From: Himantopus leucocephalus
Lineage: Eukaryota > Chordata > Aves > Charadriiformes > Recurvirostridae
Direction of reading: 5' to 3'
DNA: 64,000 bases
Assembly: GCA_003993805.1 (NCBI GenBank)
Contig: RSEF01000002.1
Span: 10,454,674-10,518,673, forward strand
The notes below the pieces were generated by a model. It did not search any database. It saw nothing but the letters and a program-made list of their open reading frames with translations, and was not told the DNA's origin. The first letter of the stretch is position 1. Each line of letters opens with the position of its first letter. Both the position numbers and the translations under genes were made by a program. Below are positions 13,261-26,221 of the stretch, piece by piece.

Positions 13261-16200
13261 TTCCCTACAGACAGCAAGTTCATTAAACTCAGTCAGGAAG
13301 CAAAGGGAGTTCAGTAGACAATGGAAAGACCAAAAGACCAATTAAGTGAGACCTTATACATCATTCATGGAGGCTCCCACCAGAATTCAATAAAAAAGTC
13401 CTGCTTCAACAAGCTAAGCAAATCATTTATCAAAAGGAAATAAAAAAATGAGACAACTTTCAGTACTTATGTATCATAAAGTATTCAAAAGTATCATTGC
13501 AGTTTACGCAATACTTCAAATGCTAAGCAAGGATACAGAACCTAATTTACATCAAACAAGTTCTTAATACGTACTATATGAACTTTTAAATCAGCAAGAA
13601 TATATATCAAATGAGTTATATCTGCCTTCACAGAGAAACTTTTAATTCTTTTCCCTTTCAATATTCCTCCATAAGTACTGGTCTCTAAATTCTTTATTCT
13701 CTAAAATCTCTGAGGCTGTAGTTTACATTTCTCCAAATGGCATGCTGGAGTATGCCAACACTGTTTTTTGTATGCTCTAAAGGGTTCTTATCTTCCATCC
13801 AATCCAGAGCATCAATACTCTCCACTGGCGCACTCCATTTTCTTTCTCTGACTTAATTTGTACCCTTCTGATGCAATATTCGTATCCTTTCCCCGTATCT
13901 CCTTATGACAGAAATGCCTTCAGGAGCAGTCAAAATAATTTAGTCACTTCTCCCTGATTCTGAGTCACCTGCATCTATTCTGAATCACTACAAATCACTG
14001 CATTAAGCTCTATACTTAGAATATTCTGCAAATATAATGGGATTTGAAATACATTTCAGCAACCAACTCATGTCATGTATCAATACGAGCAATGAATCAG
14101 GAGTCTGAAAATACATAACTACCTATAAGTAGAAGCAAAATCCTGACCCTTCATCTTAACTGGATGAGTAGAAGAGCAAGTTAGCTGTCCTAAGTAACTG
14201 CAGGCATCTAATTTTGAACTACATTTTCGTAAGATTTTGAGGGGTCTCATCCTCTGACTTTAGAAGAACAACGATGTCATGAGCTATGACTCATTGGATA
14301 ATAGCTTGGCCCATGGATTCCCAAACTATGGTGCCTGCCAGTGTACCATCACCCAACAGTCTTTAGGCCACTACTGGTCCACCTGTCACCAGCAGGTAGG
14401 TCACCAAACAGCCCCCAAAATAGTAATACAGATTTCCACATGGGCAAACAAGAACACAAATAAAACAGAGAAAAATACCAACAACAAAGGAAAATTTGAA
14501 TTTTAGCCTAAACTCTATTTTCTTATGCAATTCTTCACAAGAAGTTATGGAATTCTTTTTTTAATATATATATGTAACCCTTGAACAAGAAAGGGCAAGG
14601 ATACTGGTCTACGGAAACGCACAGAACATTCACAGAAGCAGATGTTCAGATGGTGCTGGGGTACCTTGGTTATCATTCATTAATCTGCATTAAAAAAACC
14701 AAACACTTTTACAAGAACATATTGCGCGCTTGACTCCCTCTATTTTTGCAAGTTTCCAATGTATTAAGAGACAGCTAGAAATACCTACGGTGCCTTCTTA
14801 AGGCTACTATTCTCTGTAGGTAGCTGCTTTAGCTGCTGCTTTCATGTAGTGTAATCTCTAATGGAGACAGAATATGACCATGGTACAACTTTTCTCTTAC
14901 GATATAGTTCATGTTATGAAAAGTCTTCATATAACCCCTCTTGGTTCAACATTTGTAAGTAGTGCCAGTCTAACTTTCTGCAATCATTAATGAAAATATC
15001 AGGCTGGAATTTCCTTCTTCAGCAACAATACACAGCAGGAAACTATGCAGCATGACTGAAAGTGATTAATAAGATTTCCTTGAAATAGGACACTGACAAA
15101 ATTCCCCTAGTACTTTCAAACTCCAGTCAAGTAAAATCAAACTGCACAAAACAACAAAGAGAACCTTGGATTCTATATTGAGGATCAGAACGATGCTCTG
15201 GCTGAGTGGGTACCCTATTTCCAAGTGTCACTAACACTTTTAACCTCAGAGAGATGCATATGTCCTCTACAGATAACTATGAGAAACTCAGAACAAGTAG
15301 AACTCTTTGATAACAGCACTTTTCAGGATAAAGAGCTATGCCTTAGAGAGCAGGCAGGATTAGATAAGCAGAAATCCTGGCCCTGTATGGACTAGCTTAA
15401 AACTCCCAAATTGAGTGAATGTTTCAAATAATTCAGTAACATTATTTACTTCAAAAAAAGTAGATACTGCAGGCTCACCAAAGGAACATTTCAGTATATT
15501 TAGGTTCTTACGTCATTTCCATCATTTCAGTTCTGATTTTATGATGAAAGTTAAGGACTAATCTCAGGTCAGAGATGTGTCCTTATTAATCTGCTTTCTG
15601 GCAAGGGAGGTTGTGTGTATTTATCTTTGTGTATTAAGGTTAACAGTACTGTCATTTAAGGTTATGAGCTGTCCCCTTGTTCGCTTTTGGTAAACTAGGA
15701 TAAAAATTCATCCTTCATAACGCTGATTTGCTTGATCAAGAGATAATTCAGCAACTGATAGTGGCACCAAAAAACAGATTTACTAAGACATGACATAGGA
15801 TAGTCATAACTATTTTGCAGAAGGAAAGAATAAAATGCCATTGGTTAGAACTGAGAAAAAAAAAAAGAAAAAGGTCTCTTATCTAAAATGTGCTGGGGGG
15901 GAAAGAAATAATCTCCAACTAAATTCTGCACACAGACATGCAAAATATCATTCTCACACACACCTAATCACAACCCGTCCGCTACTGCCAGCTCAATGAG
16001 TGCCCTGAGGCCAACACCTGCTGCCTTGGTGAAAGAAACACAGGCTACCATAGTAAGAGCTTCTCTCTTGAATCAAAATCCAGCTTGTAAAGGGGGCTTA
16101 CACCTGGACAAGCCTATTAAACAAGCAGCAAATAGGCAGTAGAGTATTTAAAATAGATGTCCCAAATATATAGCAAAGTACCCAACACAAGTTTAAATAA

Positions 16201-18713
16201 TACTCCCAACAGTAGTAAGACTTAAAATTCTCTATGCAGAAAAAAACCCTTGTGTGCAATACATAGGAAATTAGAGCTAATATTTCTATAATGCTACATG
16301 CAAAACATATACATGTATGGATATATACATGCACATGCGCATACACACACAGACAGACACATGAACCTGAATCCTTTCCCCCACCAAGGCATTTTATTTT
16401 ACTTCCACGCTTTAGTTATGCTTCTTTCTGAAAAACAAAGACATAAAATGGTTGCTTCCCTTTCCATTATCCTTTCTCATCCTCCACTTGAGACAGATCC
16501 TTCTGTTGCATGGTGGCTATGATAAATAGACAGCCCACGAAAATATTATGCTTTATACAGCTATTACAGTGTCTTTCAATGACCACCTACAATTTTAAGT
16601 AAAGGAAGATTTTGGGATAGATCCAATAGCCTGGACCCCGTCTTAATAAAATAAGAGACAGCACAACTGACTTTCTATAGCCCTTCAAAATAAGAAATCA
16701 AAACCTAGAATTCTTGATGTTTCAAACATTTTTTAAAAATGCAGAAAATGCAAGTATGGATCTATCTATGCATAAAATAAATGGTCTTTGATGCTGAGTT
16801 CACATGAGCGTTTAAAATAAGGTTTGGTTTTCCTGCAGTGGATTGTTTCCCTTGGGTTGCAGACAGCAGAGAAACCTTGCACAAAAGAATGCAGACTGCG
16901 ATATCCCAATAGTGATGCAGGATTTAAAGCCCCACTACTGAGAATTTTATGATTCTCTCTTCAGCACTTCTTACAGGGAGGAGAGTCAGAGAAAACAAAA
17001 TGTGTTTTCATAGGTACTTCTAAAATTGAGTGAATATTGACAGAAAAATTCTGAGCCAAATGCCATTGTTTGATATGTCATTATTATATGAACAGTTTTT
17101 AATTCAAAATACCTCCTCTAAACTTAATGGATCTACTTGCATGAGTCAGGTGTGCAGGATTTGTCCATAAATGTGACACAACCAGTAATATAAAGGCTTG
17201 AGAAAGTAGTAACTGCAATAACAACTTATACTTTATTCATTACAGATACATAATTAATATGTTTATGTAACTAGAAATGGAAAGAAGTGAAAAAGATATG
17301 GGTGAAAAAGGGGGCACAGAGCAGCTTGGCATTTAATAAATGCCTAGGTCTACAATTTAAATCATGTATATTCTTAACACATCTTGAAAAATTAAGCTTC
17401 CTGGTGACACTTTTATCTGGCTCTGAAGTAGCTCTAAGTTCCTTGTCTCAACTTCATTTGGAAGAAATCAGAAGCGCTGCCATGCATACGGAATCACAAT
17501 AACGCATATGAAAACACACATCCTCACTCTACCACGCTCGGCTTCTTGGAGATAGCAGCTCATCAAGATAACAATATTTGTTATTGAATAAATTCTACCT
17601 TTAATTGGAATTATTCCACACCTGATATTAGTCTTTATTGTGTTTGCATTTATCTCTTTAGTAGTTACGTGCTCCTCCTTCCCCTCAGTACCGCCTCTTC
17701 TGCCCATCTCTTCTGCATGGTCCACGCTGTCTTTCAGACATCAGCCCTTTGGGGGCCATGACTGTTGCTTACTGCTATTCTTATTTATGCCCAGCACAAT
17801 ACAGCTTAAATTGTTCCTGGCCTTCAGGTGGTATTTCAATATGCATATTAATATAGGATGGGAGTATCCTGGATGCTTTACAGAAATCAACAGAAATACA
17901 GATCCTCCCCTGAACTGCATATGACTTCAAAAGCCAATTTGGCAGCCTTGCCTCCATGAGTATATCCTGTGGGTATACATGAATCACAGAGGAGGATTAG
18001 TGCCATTTGCAACAGTTTTTGCTCAAAGGCACGTTTTCCTCCATGCAGAGCCCTAGTGAAGACCACACGGTGCTGCGTGGGCACAAACATCCAGTCTGAC
18101 AGCAGCCAGCTACAGGAAAAAGGTCTGGGGCCATGAACCCTCCCAACGAGTGATTATCAACTTGCCGGCTCTGGGCACTGGGCAAGTCCTGAATTTTCAG
18201 GAGCAAAGGGGATGACACAGTGACTTCTGCACACTCACTTGAAGGCCAATGTCAGTCGTCTTCATTTTGGTTGAAAACCTTGGGCACAGGTTTTAATTTG
18301 ATTGTGTGGATGACCACAGACAAAAGGTTTTGACCACAAACAAAAGGTTGTAATTTATTTAGGACAAAAAAAAAAAAAGGAAAGAAAAGAAGCTGAATCA
18401 AAGAGTGTTGAAGAATTTATGATGAGGAAAAAAAAAACCATCTTCAGAAAGCCAGTGTATCTCTGTTACAAGAGTGTGGGGAGATGAGCAGATTGATGGA
18501 GGAGAAACAGAGAAAATTATGGAAATTAAGGAAAGCTAAACATTACAGCAGTAAATCTCAAGTGGCTATATTCTGTTTGGGGATTCTTGATTTGTCAAGC
18601 AGTCCTGGTTTGAGCAACACAGAAATAATTTCTCTTTTAACGCTTGGGAAAACTGCACTTGTAGAAGACTTCAGTGTCTGAATTTGTGAAAATATTTACT
18701 TTCTAGCCAGCTA
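13261..18713. other. Unique non-coding sequence with simple repeats
   Basis: No gene recognised. Contains a short TA run near 14561-14571, an A-rich run near 15854-15872, the CA/TA microsatellite annotated separately at 16.3 kb, a 21-bp imperfect direct repeat (GACCACA-ACAAAAGGTT units) near 18311-18350 and a poly-A near 18366-18379. Several overlapping minus-strand frames of 67-85 codons between 17.5 and 18.2 kb have no recognisable content. Confidence 0.55.
16306..16362. repeat. Compound TA/CA/GACA microsatellite
   Basis: Alternating purine-pyrimidine sequence with ATACATGTATGG, ATATATACATGCACATGCGC and ACACACACAGACAGACAC blocks. It is interrupted, so probably only modestly polymorphic. 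Confidence 0.8.
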
Positions 18714-19207
18714 TGGTGTGCGGGTTTCAAGGTCTCAGTGTTTTTTGAGCTCGCCAGGTGCAGGGATGAGGGCAAGACCTGGGCACTTGACCCAAGCTGG
18801 CCAACAGGATTATTTCATTCCATGAACGTAACGTTCAATATAAATTAAAAACTTTGCTGCGAAGTTCTCTCTCTCCCTTAACAGCTGCAATCCAGAGAAC
18901 TTTGTGCCCCGGTGCCGGACCCCTGAGGCCTTCCTTCCCTCCCAAAGCCGCAGCGCTCGCAGTGTCCGACATTTGCTGTCCACTGCTGGGAGCGCATGGC
19001 TTCCTACTGATAGCATTGGCTGAGTATAATCTTTGCATATTCTGTATTGGTATCGGGATCAATATTAGTTCTTTAGTGTTATTAATTATCTAGTCTTATT
19101 CTATTACATCTGTTTATGTTACAGCCCTGGGTTTCCTTGTTTTGTCCCGATTGCCCTTCCCGGGTGAGGAGGGGTCATCAGCTGATAGAATAATTGTCTA
19201 AACAACA
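18714..19207 (+). mobile_element. Solo LTR of an avian ERVL-type endogenous retrovirus
   Basis: About 494 bp beginning TGGTGTGCGGGTTTCAAGG and ending near CTAAACAACA, so it has TG...CA ends. The sequence follows an LTR common in bird genomes: a GGTCTCAGTGTTTTTTGAGC block, a conserved GACCTGGGCACTTGACCC segment, TATTTCATTCCAT, then a TATA box (CAATATAAA at about 18836-18844) and a CTCTCTCTCCC initiator region, then a GC-rich R/U5-like part around 18900-18990. The TATA position sets the plus orientation. No matching second LTR, primer-binding site or internal coding region is visible, so it is most likely a solo LTR left by recombination. The five flanking bases on each side do not match, so no target-site duplication is preserved. 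The ERVL assignment is from memory of the family. Confidence 0.8.
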
Positions 19208-21098
19208 ATAGATTGTTGTGGGCTTTCTCAAACCATAACACAAGCTCTAAACCTGTTTCCCTATTCAGACCTTCACAGGAAAGAAACCCATCACTTCTGC
19301 TAATATAACATTATCCAACATATAAAAAACCGCACATACGTGCAATTCCAGCTGGAAGCCATTAGTCTGCCTGGAGTCCTTCAAGCAAATTACATTCTTT
19401 CAGGTGGAGATTTACATAGCTGTTGAGTCCTTACTACATGAGTTTTCTCTCTGATGTACCTCAGACAGAAAAGCTATCAGCTTCACACTTCATTTGTGGC
19501 GACATATGCTACTCCCTTGGGAAATATGGCCACCCAGGATTTAGAGCCCACTTCCCAAGCTGCAATACTCCTGTCACTAAGCACTATGAAATCCGAATTT
19601 CTTTGCTTGAGGAAAACTCGTGGGACAAGTGCTAAAACCTACAGGAATCCTGAGGATTGCAGCCAAACCGAACAACTTCCGCTGCTTTTTTTTTTTGCTC
19701 AGAACCTCCAACTTCACCTTCTAGGCACTTTTTTTAACATTAACTCAACATTTGCCTATGTAGTTTATGAATTCTGGTTATCTTGTTCCCCTGACAGTTA
19801 CTGTTGCTGAGAAGGGAGTATCAAATCTCTTCCAATCCACACAAAAAGGGTCAGGGAACTTTACAGCTGTGATCTGGGACAGAGTTACCGCCCAAGCCAG
19901 AAAATTGGCCATAGAAAAGGAAACTACTCCGTGTGCTGATCTGCCAGCTGGCAGGACAGCCAGACCATGCAACTGTCAAGTTCATCCTCCATCCTTGTTC
20001 CCTGTGGAGGCATTAATCTGAGTTTCTTTATTCCTACGCAGCCACTAATTTTCATATTTGGACTTAATACTTTTGAGATCACTGCCCGCTCTGTCACATT
20101 CGGCTGAAATCAGCTGCTGGATTCCACAGTTATTGGCAGAGATGGACAGAAAGGTGAAGGCACAGACAAAAAGCATGGTTGTACGTGTCCTTCCAAATCA
20201 AGCCTAGAGGTATTTTTTCAATTAAAAGCTTTTGCTATCAACATGCAAAGACTTTGTTTCCAGAATGTATAGTTTTAGGCATGAACTAATCTCGCAAATA
20301 ACTTTAGTCCATTCTTTTTGTCATATTCCAAGCTGTCTATATGAATGACTCTGGTATACTTTTTCTCATTCCTCAGCACCCACTACCACTTTCTGTATTT
20401 CCTGCTGTACTCCTGAATAAAAAGGAGTTCTGTAATTTTGGGCTTTGAAATTACACTAGAATTATTTTTATGATCCTCTCCGGTTGCATGCTGTCTTACA
20501 TCTAGTTTCAATGTAAGCAACTGAGACATTACTTCTATATGAATTACAGCAAGCAGGTACATAATCTTTTGGCAATTATTGCTGTCCTTTGCTGAGCCAT
20601 ACAAAACAATTTATCCTATCATTCTTGCAAAATGCAAAAATTCTGCTTTCTAGAGGACTGAATAAATAGCATGTATTTTTAACTTGGTTCATAATCATTT
20701 AGTCTATTCTGCCCACATTCTCTTGAACCAATAGATCTCAGATTCTGTGGTTCATATATAAAATGTTTAGCGTACAATAAATATAGAAGACAAAATCACT
20801 TTTGCATGCTAGAAACTTGAATAAAGAAGGTAATCCTAGTTGTAATTCTTTCAGGTAGAAAAGAAATAGTCTGTAAATGGCAAGCTGTTTTTTTTCATTT
20901 CAACAGAAGTTGAAAAAATGTCTGCATATACTTTGAAAAAACCCCCATTTGTTTAAGTCATTCATAAATATATAGATTTTTATCTGAGATGAGGTATACA
21001 GAACTTAATATGAAACTATACTTATGGGATATAAAACACATGACAGGAAAGACAACTCATGTAAGATCTTTAAAAAGATTATTAGCTGGAATAGTCTC
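19208..21098. other. Unique non-coding sequence
   Basis: No gene or repeat recognised. Two overlapping plus-strand frames (19423-19810, the longer 118 codons) lack any recognisable motif. Base composition returns to AT-rich immediately after the LTR. Confidence 0.55.
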
Positions 21099-21236
21099 CT
21101 AAGAAACTAAATGCTGCTGAAGTACTGTGCAGGACTGCATGGAAGGCAAATAACATCAGCTGTTAGAGAGCATTGCAGGAAACCAGAAAGAAATGAAAGG
21201 TCACTACAAAAATGAATATTACTAAAAGGATAACAG
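21099..21236 (+). repeat. Unidentified dispersed repeat, copy 1
   Basis: Shares a collinear string of blocks with 23172-23316: CTAAGAAAC, TGCTGAA, CATGGAAG, AAATAACAT, AGCATTG, GTCAC and finally ACTAAAAGGATAACAG. The two copies are clearly homologous but diverged by many substitutions and small indels. I cannot assign a family; an old LINE 3' segment is possible. The strand is arbitrary. Confidence 0.6.
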
Positions 21237-23171
21237 TAGGATTCCATTCCCTAAGCACAGATGTCACGTACTATTTCAGATATCATGGGGCATCCTGCTT
21301 GGCTTCCCTCTGCCACTCCAAAAAGATGCAGGTCTTAAGTTCTCTATATATGGCAGATGTCCACCCTATGCAAGTGTCTTGGACAACTAAGGGCATGAAA
21401 ATGGCACTAGGCATTTATGTTTAAATCACTGAATGCCATTCCTAATTCTAGGAAAAAACACAATCATATCTGAAGTCATTTGCAGGCACAATGAATAACT
21501 GTGAGGTAATGACTGCTTACGTGCAACATCGTTTTGGCCTAACTTCAAGCTTTGACTTAAGGTCAAAGTATAAACATGTCTGACATAAACGCTATCTTTC
21601 AATTGGACCAAGTTCCAGCTCTTAGAAATAAGAAAGGCTTTATACAATTAGCAATTATCACAGCAATTCAGTCTGCAGTCTAGATCCTACTAGAACCGTC
21701 TCACATAAATTTGTATTTATGTGTATTTGTAGGCCCTCTGCTATAACTCCCTATGTAGAAAAAAAAGGTAATTGATTTTTAGGCAATTTAAATATACTGT
21801 AGGTCCATTAAACAAATCATATAATTTAATGATGACTCTGATGACTAATGATATCCCTGCTTGTAACCAGAAATGAAATTTCTCAACATTCTCCTTGCCT
21901 TGGTACGGTAGGGATGTTAGGGAGAATGCAAGTTTAATGCATGAGGATGTTTTCAGTTTCATTGGCCAAAGGGGTTGAAGTGAGTAATGATTGTTTCATA
22001 CCATTTCAAATAGAATACCTTTATCAGAAATAGAGCGTTTCTTCCAACACAGCACTTCAAAGAACATGCCCAAGTCACTTCAAGACTATTCCTACAGGAA
22101 CTTCCAACATCCTATCGTTAATTCAAGCAAATTCATGCTTTGTGTAACAGTGTCTTCTCCTGTGCAATAATGTTACACCAAAAATATTTATCAAGGTACA
22201 TGCAGTGTTGAGCAGCCATTTTTCTGTTTACAAATATCAAATAAAAATATTAAATACCACACATTTTCTAATTTTAGTAATAAAATTGAACAGACAGAAA
22301 TAGCTCATTGAAATGCAGTGAACTATTCATGTCATACACACAAAATTTGCAAAATATCCTATCCTGGTTTGAGGACCAAAACCACGACATATCCTTATAA
22401 TAAAAGGCAGCCACTAAGCATAACTAGAAGTCTGCTTATCAAGAGACATCAATAATGTCTTTGATGTATCTAAGCAAAAAGAAGTACACTAAAAAGTAGT
22501 TTCTTAGAACTACACAGGGAAAGGCTCGTAACGTGTACACATGAGAAAATGCTTCTGAGGCGCTCACTCCTGCGCATTTGCCAATAGAGAATATGTACAT
22601 TAATTGCAAACATACAAATTCTCAAAAACAACAGTTTATTTTCTTTTTCTCAAGAGCAGACATTGCCCCAGCTGACACAGAGAGGGTGTCTCACCCAAAT
22701 TCACCATCAGAAAGGTGTTGAGGAAATCACACGAAGGCAACACAGTTACCAACAGACCAGACAGTAGTAGATGCAGGATTAGTAAATATGTAATTTAAGA
22801 CTTATCGAAAAGCTCCTATAATTTAGGCATACTCTCAGCAAAACTGAACCCAGAATTGTTTGCTAGTAGACATTTATAAGTAGATTGCAGACATTTTCCC
22901 ACATTGGTATGACTGGCATCCAGAGAGGTGCAAGGAAGGATGAAAGCATGGAATAATATTAAATCACAGCTGTGCTGAAAGAAGATTCAGAGAGGTACTA
23001 AAAAAAATACCAATTTTGACTAGCTTTGCACCCCAGAATTCCAGAATCCTTCCCTTTTGTTGCTCATAGTATTTCTCAGACATCATGTCTTTGAATAATT
23101 TGGGTATCAGATGAAAAACAATCTACCCTGTGGCTAAATTCTGGAAAAAAATATTTCATCTAGAGCAGATT
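21237..23171. other. Unique non-coding sequence between two repeat copies
   Basis: AT-rich, no gene or named element recognised. The longest open frames are 70-73 codons and show nothing identifiable. Confidence 0.5.
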
Positions 23172-23316
23172 GCTAAGAAACAGAATTTTGCTGAAATATC
23201 ATAGATCTGCAAGAGTTCATGGAAGATAAATAACATGAGCTTTAGCAAGCATTGTAAGTTCCTGGGAAGGAAACCAAGAGTCACAAAAGAAATCGATATA
23301 ACTAAAAGGATAACAG
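23172..23316 (+). repeat. Unidentified dispersed repeat, copy 2
   Basis: Second copy of the element at 21099-21236, in the same orientation about 2.07 kb downstream. It ends in the same ACTAAAAGGATAACAG block. Sequence after this block is not similar between the copies, which gives a shared boundary on that side. A short GTTT tetranucleotide run follows at about 23482-23498. Confidence 0.6.
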
Positions 23317-23780
23317 CGTTTCAAGTAGTAGAGTTTAGCGGCTCCAATTATCACTTGCCTTGTAGGTACTTTTTAAATAATCCTAACATTTCAGGAAGCC
23401 TGATGTGCAATTACTGGTTACTCTACATTCTCTTTCTATTTATAAATAGTGATCCCATTTCCCAGAATTAAAAATTGGGTTGGTTTGTTTGTTTGTTTAA
23501 ATGGTGTGGTTATAAATGTTTTATGCTATGATTTGGAGAAGGTTGTATCTGGAGTATTTATACTGATTTTTCTAGATATGTCAGACCATATCTTGTTCAT
23601 TTTAACAAAATAGTCCCAATGATGGACCTATTTGCAACAGCTCATGCAGACAAAGAGGTCCTCAGCAAAGAGTGGGATGATCCAGGTCCTTCAATGGACC
23701 AACCTGCAGAAATGGAACAGCTCAAGAGCTGCAGAAACCTTCTAGCTGCTGACAAAAGTTATTTCCTATAAACTTCTCCC

Positions 23781-23897
23781 AAGAGTCGTCCTGCCACAGT
23801 GGTGATGAATGCTGTTCCTATTCAGCTGAGGAATAGCGNAAGAGTCATCCTGCCACAGTGGTGATGAATGCTGTTCCTATTCAGCTGAGGAATAGCG
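23781..23897. repeat. 58-bp direct duplication around a single N (assembly artefact)
   Basis: Copy 1 (23781-23838) and copy 2 (23840-23897) differ at one base (GTCGTCC versus GTCATCC) and are separated by a single N at 23839. The pattern is that of two contig ends that overlap but were joined with a spacer rather than merged. One copy should probably be removed. Confidence 0.9.
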
Positions 23898-25185
23898 TCT
23901 CCATCCAGCTCTAGAAAAACAGCTGAAGTCTCAGAGGAAATGGAATATGAAAATACATTAGTCATTAACTTCACTATTAAATGGAGCTTTGTAGTGCACA
24001 CCATAATTCAATTTCTGGTGAAGTCTCATTTTCATATGTTTTCTTTATCTTATAGAAATTTACTGGGACAAAAGTTTTTACTGTCTCCCTTGCTAAATCA
24101 GCTAAGTTGGAACAAAGGACTGATTTTTTTTTTCCATCAGAGAAACAGACAGAAATCTCACAGATGCCCACAAAACCCACAGGTGTGCACTAGCACAAGG
24201 ACTTTGGTCTCAGTCTTTCAGCAATAAAAACCTTGTTCCTTGTAAGAACAAATTTTGAAGTGTGGTAGACAGAGGAGTGAGATTTCAAGCTACTAAATCA
24301 CGGAGACTTCCAGAAGTTGACTCATCTCTTGCAGATGGGCTTACATGAGTGCACACCACGTGAAATCCCCACTGCTCTTAAGAACACATTTAACACGTAA
24401 TATTACAGACTTAGTGATACATTCCTATTGTGTAAAAGAATGAAACCTTGTTATTCCTAAGACTAATTTATATCTAAATTTAAAATCTCATCATCATATG
24501 GACTGTTGCTATATCATTAGGGTTGTTAGAATTTTTTGGGGGGCAATAATAAACACAATAAAAAAATGAAACAATACAGAAATGCAATTTAAAACAAATT
24601 TAAAGCAGAGAGTTCAGTACTCATAAAACAGAAAGAGATGAGATACTGGGAGAGATGGAATAATGAAATCACTTTGTTCAAATTCCCCTCTGAATCGTAT
24701 TGCCAGAACCACTGCAGGCAATAAGCAATGCAGAGTCTCTCTTTTGTGCCACCATCCAGCCAGGCTCGTTGAGCTGCAGGTTGAACTTCCCTCCCGAATA
24801 CAATAGGAGATGGGATTCCACTTGCAAGTGCACTTTTCCTCCCTTTCGGAGTCCCACTGAAGAAAACACCGATTTCCAAAAAGTCACACTTTTTTGGGGA
24901 TGAGCATGTTATTCATTTCTGTTCTTTGATCCTAGGTATTATAATGCGCTCAATGTATAACCCCGTACTTTAGGGTTTATCAAATCCCAGGAAGAGAGTG
25001 GCCTCTCTATTGTCTTCCTATATCTTTCTGTTTCACTGTTTGTGCTCATCATCAACATGTTCTCTTGGTTTACACTTAGATCTTCATTTCTTTGGAAATA
25101 GAGACCATCATAATGACCAGAGCCACTAGGTATTATTACAGTATGAACCTAAAAATAGGAGTTAGATTTGGTGGCCAAGAAAGAA
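23898..25185. other. Unique non-coding sequence
   Basis: Nothing recognised. Overlapping frames on both strands near 23.9-24.2 kb and 24.6-24.9 kb (67-96 codons) are unremarkable, and the presence of similar lengths on both strands suggests stop-poor composition, not coding. Confidence 0.5.
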
Positions 25186-25500
25186 TAAAGGGTGTTGGAA
25201 AGTCAACAGAATTAGAACAACTAGATAAAAATTTAGACTATTATTTCCCAAAAGGATAGTATCTTCACCTAGTCTAGCCACCTCTAGATGTGGTCATCTC
25301 CGAAACAGAATTCAGTGTGACAGACCCTGTCCAGCATGGTAANTAAAGGGTGTTGGAAAGTCAACAGAATTAGAACAACTAGACAAAAATTTAGACTATT
25401 ATTTCCCAAAAGGATAGTATCTTCATCTAGTCTAGCCACCTCTAGATGTGGTCATGTCCGAAACAGAATTCAGTGTGACAGACCCTGTCCAGCATGGTAA
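25186..25500. repeat. 157-bp direct duplication around a single N (assembly artefact)
   Basis: Copy 1 (25186-25342) and copy 2 (25344-25500) are collinear over 157 bp with three differences (GATAAA/GACAAA, CACCTAG/CATCTAG, CATCTCC/CATGTCC), separated by one N at 25343. This is the longest such join in the window. The level of difference fits two alleles of a heterozygous individual assembled in tandem. Confidence 0.9.
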
Positions 25501-26221
25501 ACAAACATTCTTCCATGATGTGCATCTCAGTTTGTACCTGGCCGTATCTGTGCTAGCGAAAGATTATTATTGCTATTTGATATCACAAATCACCATGGTA
25601 GGTGGAACCCATGAAACAACGGAAAAAAGATAGTGTGCCAGGCCAGTGGGTTTCCATGGGAGAGAGATCTGACAGATGTTTTCCAAAGCACTCCCTTAGT
25701 TTGTGAAAGTGGACAGCTTCCTGGAGTTAAGACAGGTATTTCAATTCAATTGCTAGCTCACTTGAAGTCTCACTGTGAGGAATACTTCTATTTGCTTCTG
25801 CAGCTTCTAAGGAAATAATGTTTTCCCTGTGAGGTCCCATAAATTCTAGCAGTTAAAATGTTTCTTCTTTACCGCTAAGAAAATGTGCAGGGTCAGGGAG
25901 TCTGTGCCAAGGGTATGGTAGAAAATTATGCTGGGAGTGGGAGGAATGCGCTGTAACATTGACTTCAGTACACTCTGATTTCCGAAGTCCAAAAGAGACA
26001 TGGTAGGTGCCATGAGTAAAGCTATGATAAAAAAAATTCTTTTGCAGAGGAAGACAGTTATTTGCTACTAACATAAGACACTGCATATGTAAAAGGGATA
26101 GAAAAAGTCTTAAAAGGATGGGGAAAAAAAAAAAGCAAAATCTCAGCATGCAGGCTGGAAGACTGTATCTACAAAGGAGAAGAGAAATGAATTAATGCTG
26201 CTAAAATTACAGTTCTGACCC
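25501..26221. other. Unique non-coding sequence
   Basis: No gene recognised. A 98-codon minus-strand frame (25853-26149) starts with a phenylalanine- and leucine-rich run that could resemble a membrane segment, but that run comes from the reverse complement of a poly-A/purine stretch near 26122-26133, so I do not call it coding. Confidence 0.5.

Noticed and set aside
25940..25985. CTGTAACATTGACTTCAGTACACTCTGATTT, similar to the centre of the palindromic amniote repeat
   Set aside because: Too short and only one side present; similarity could be chance.
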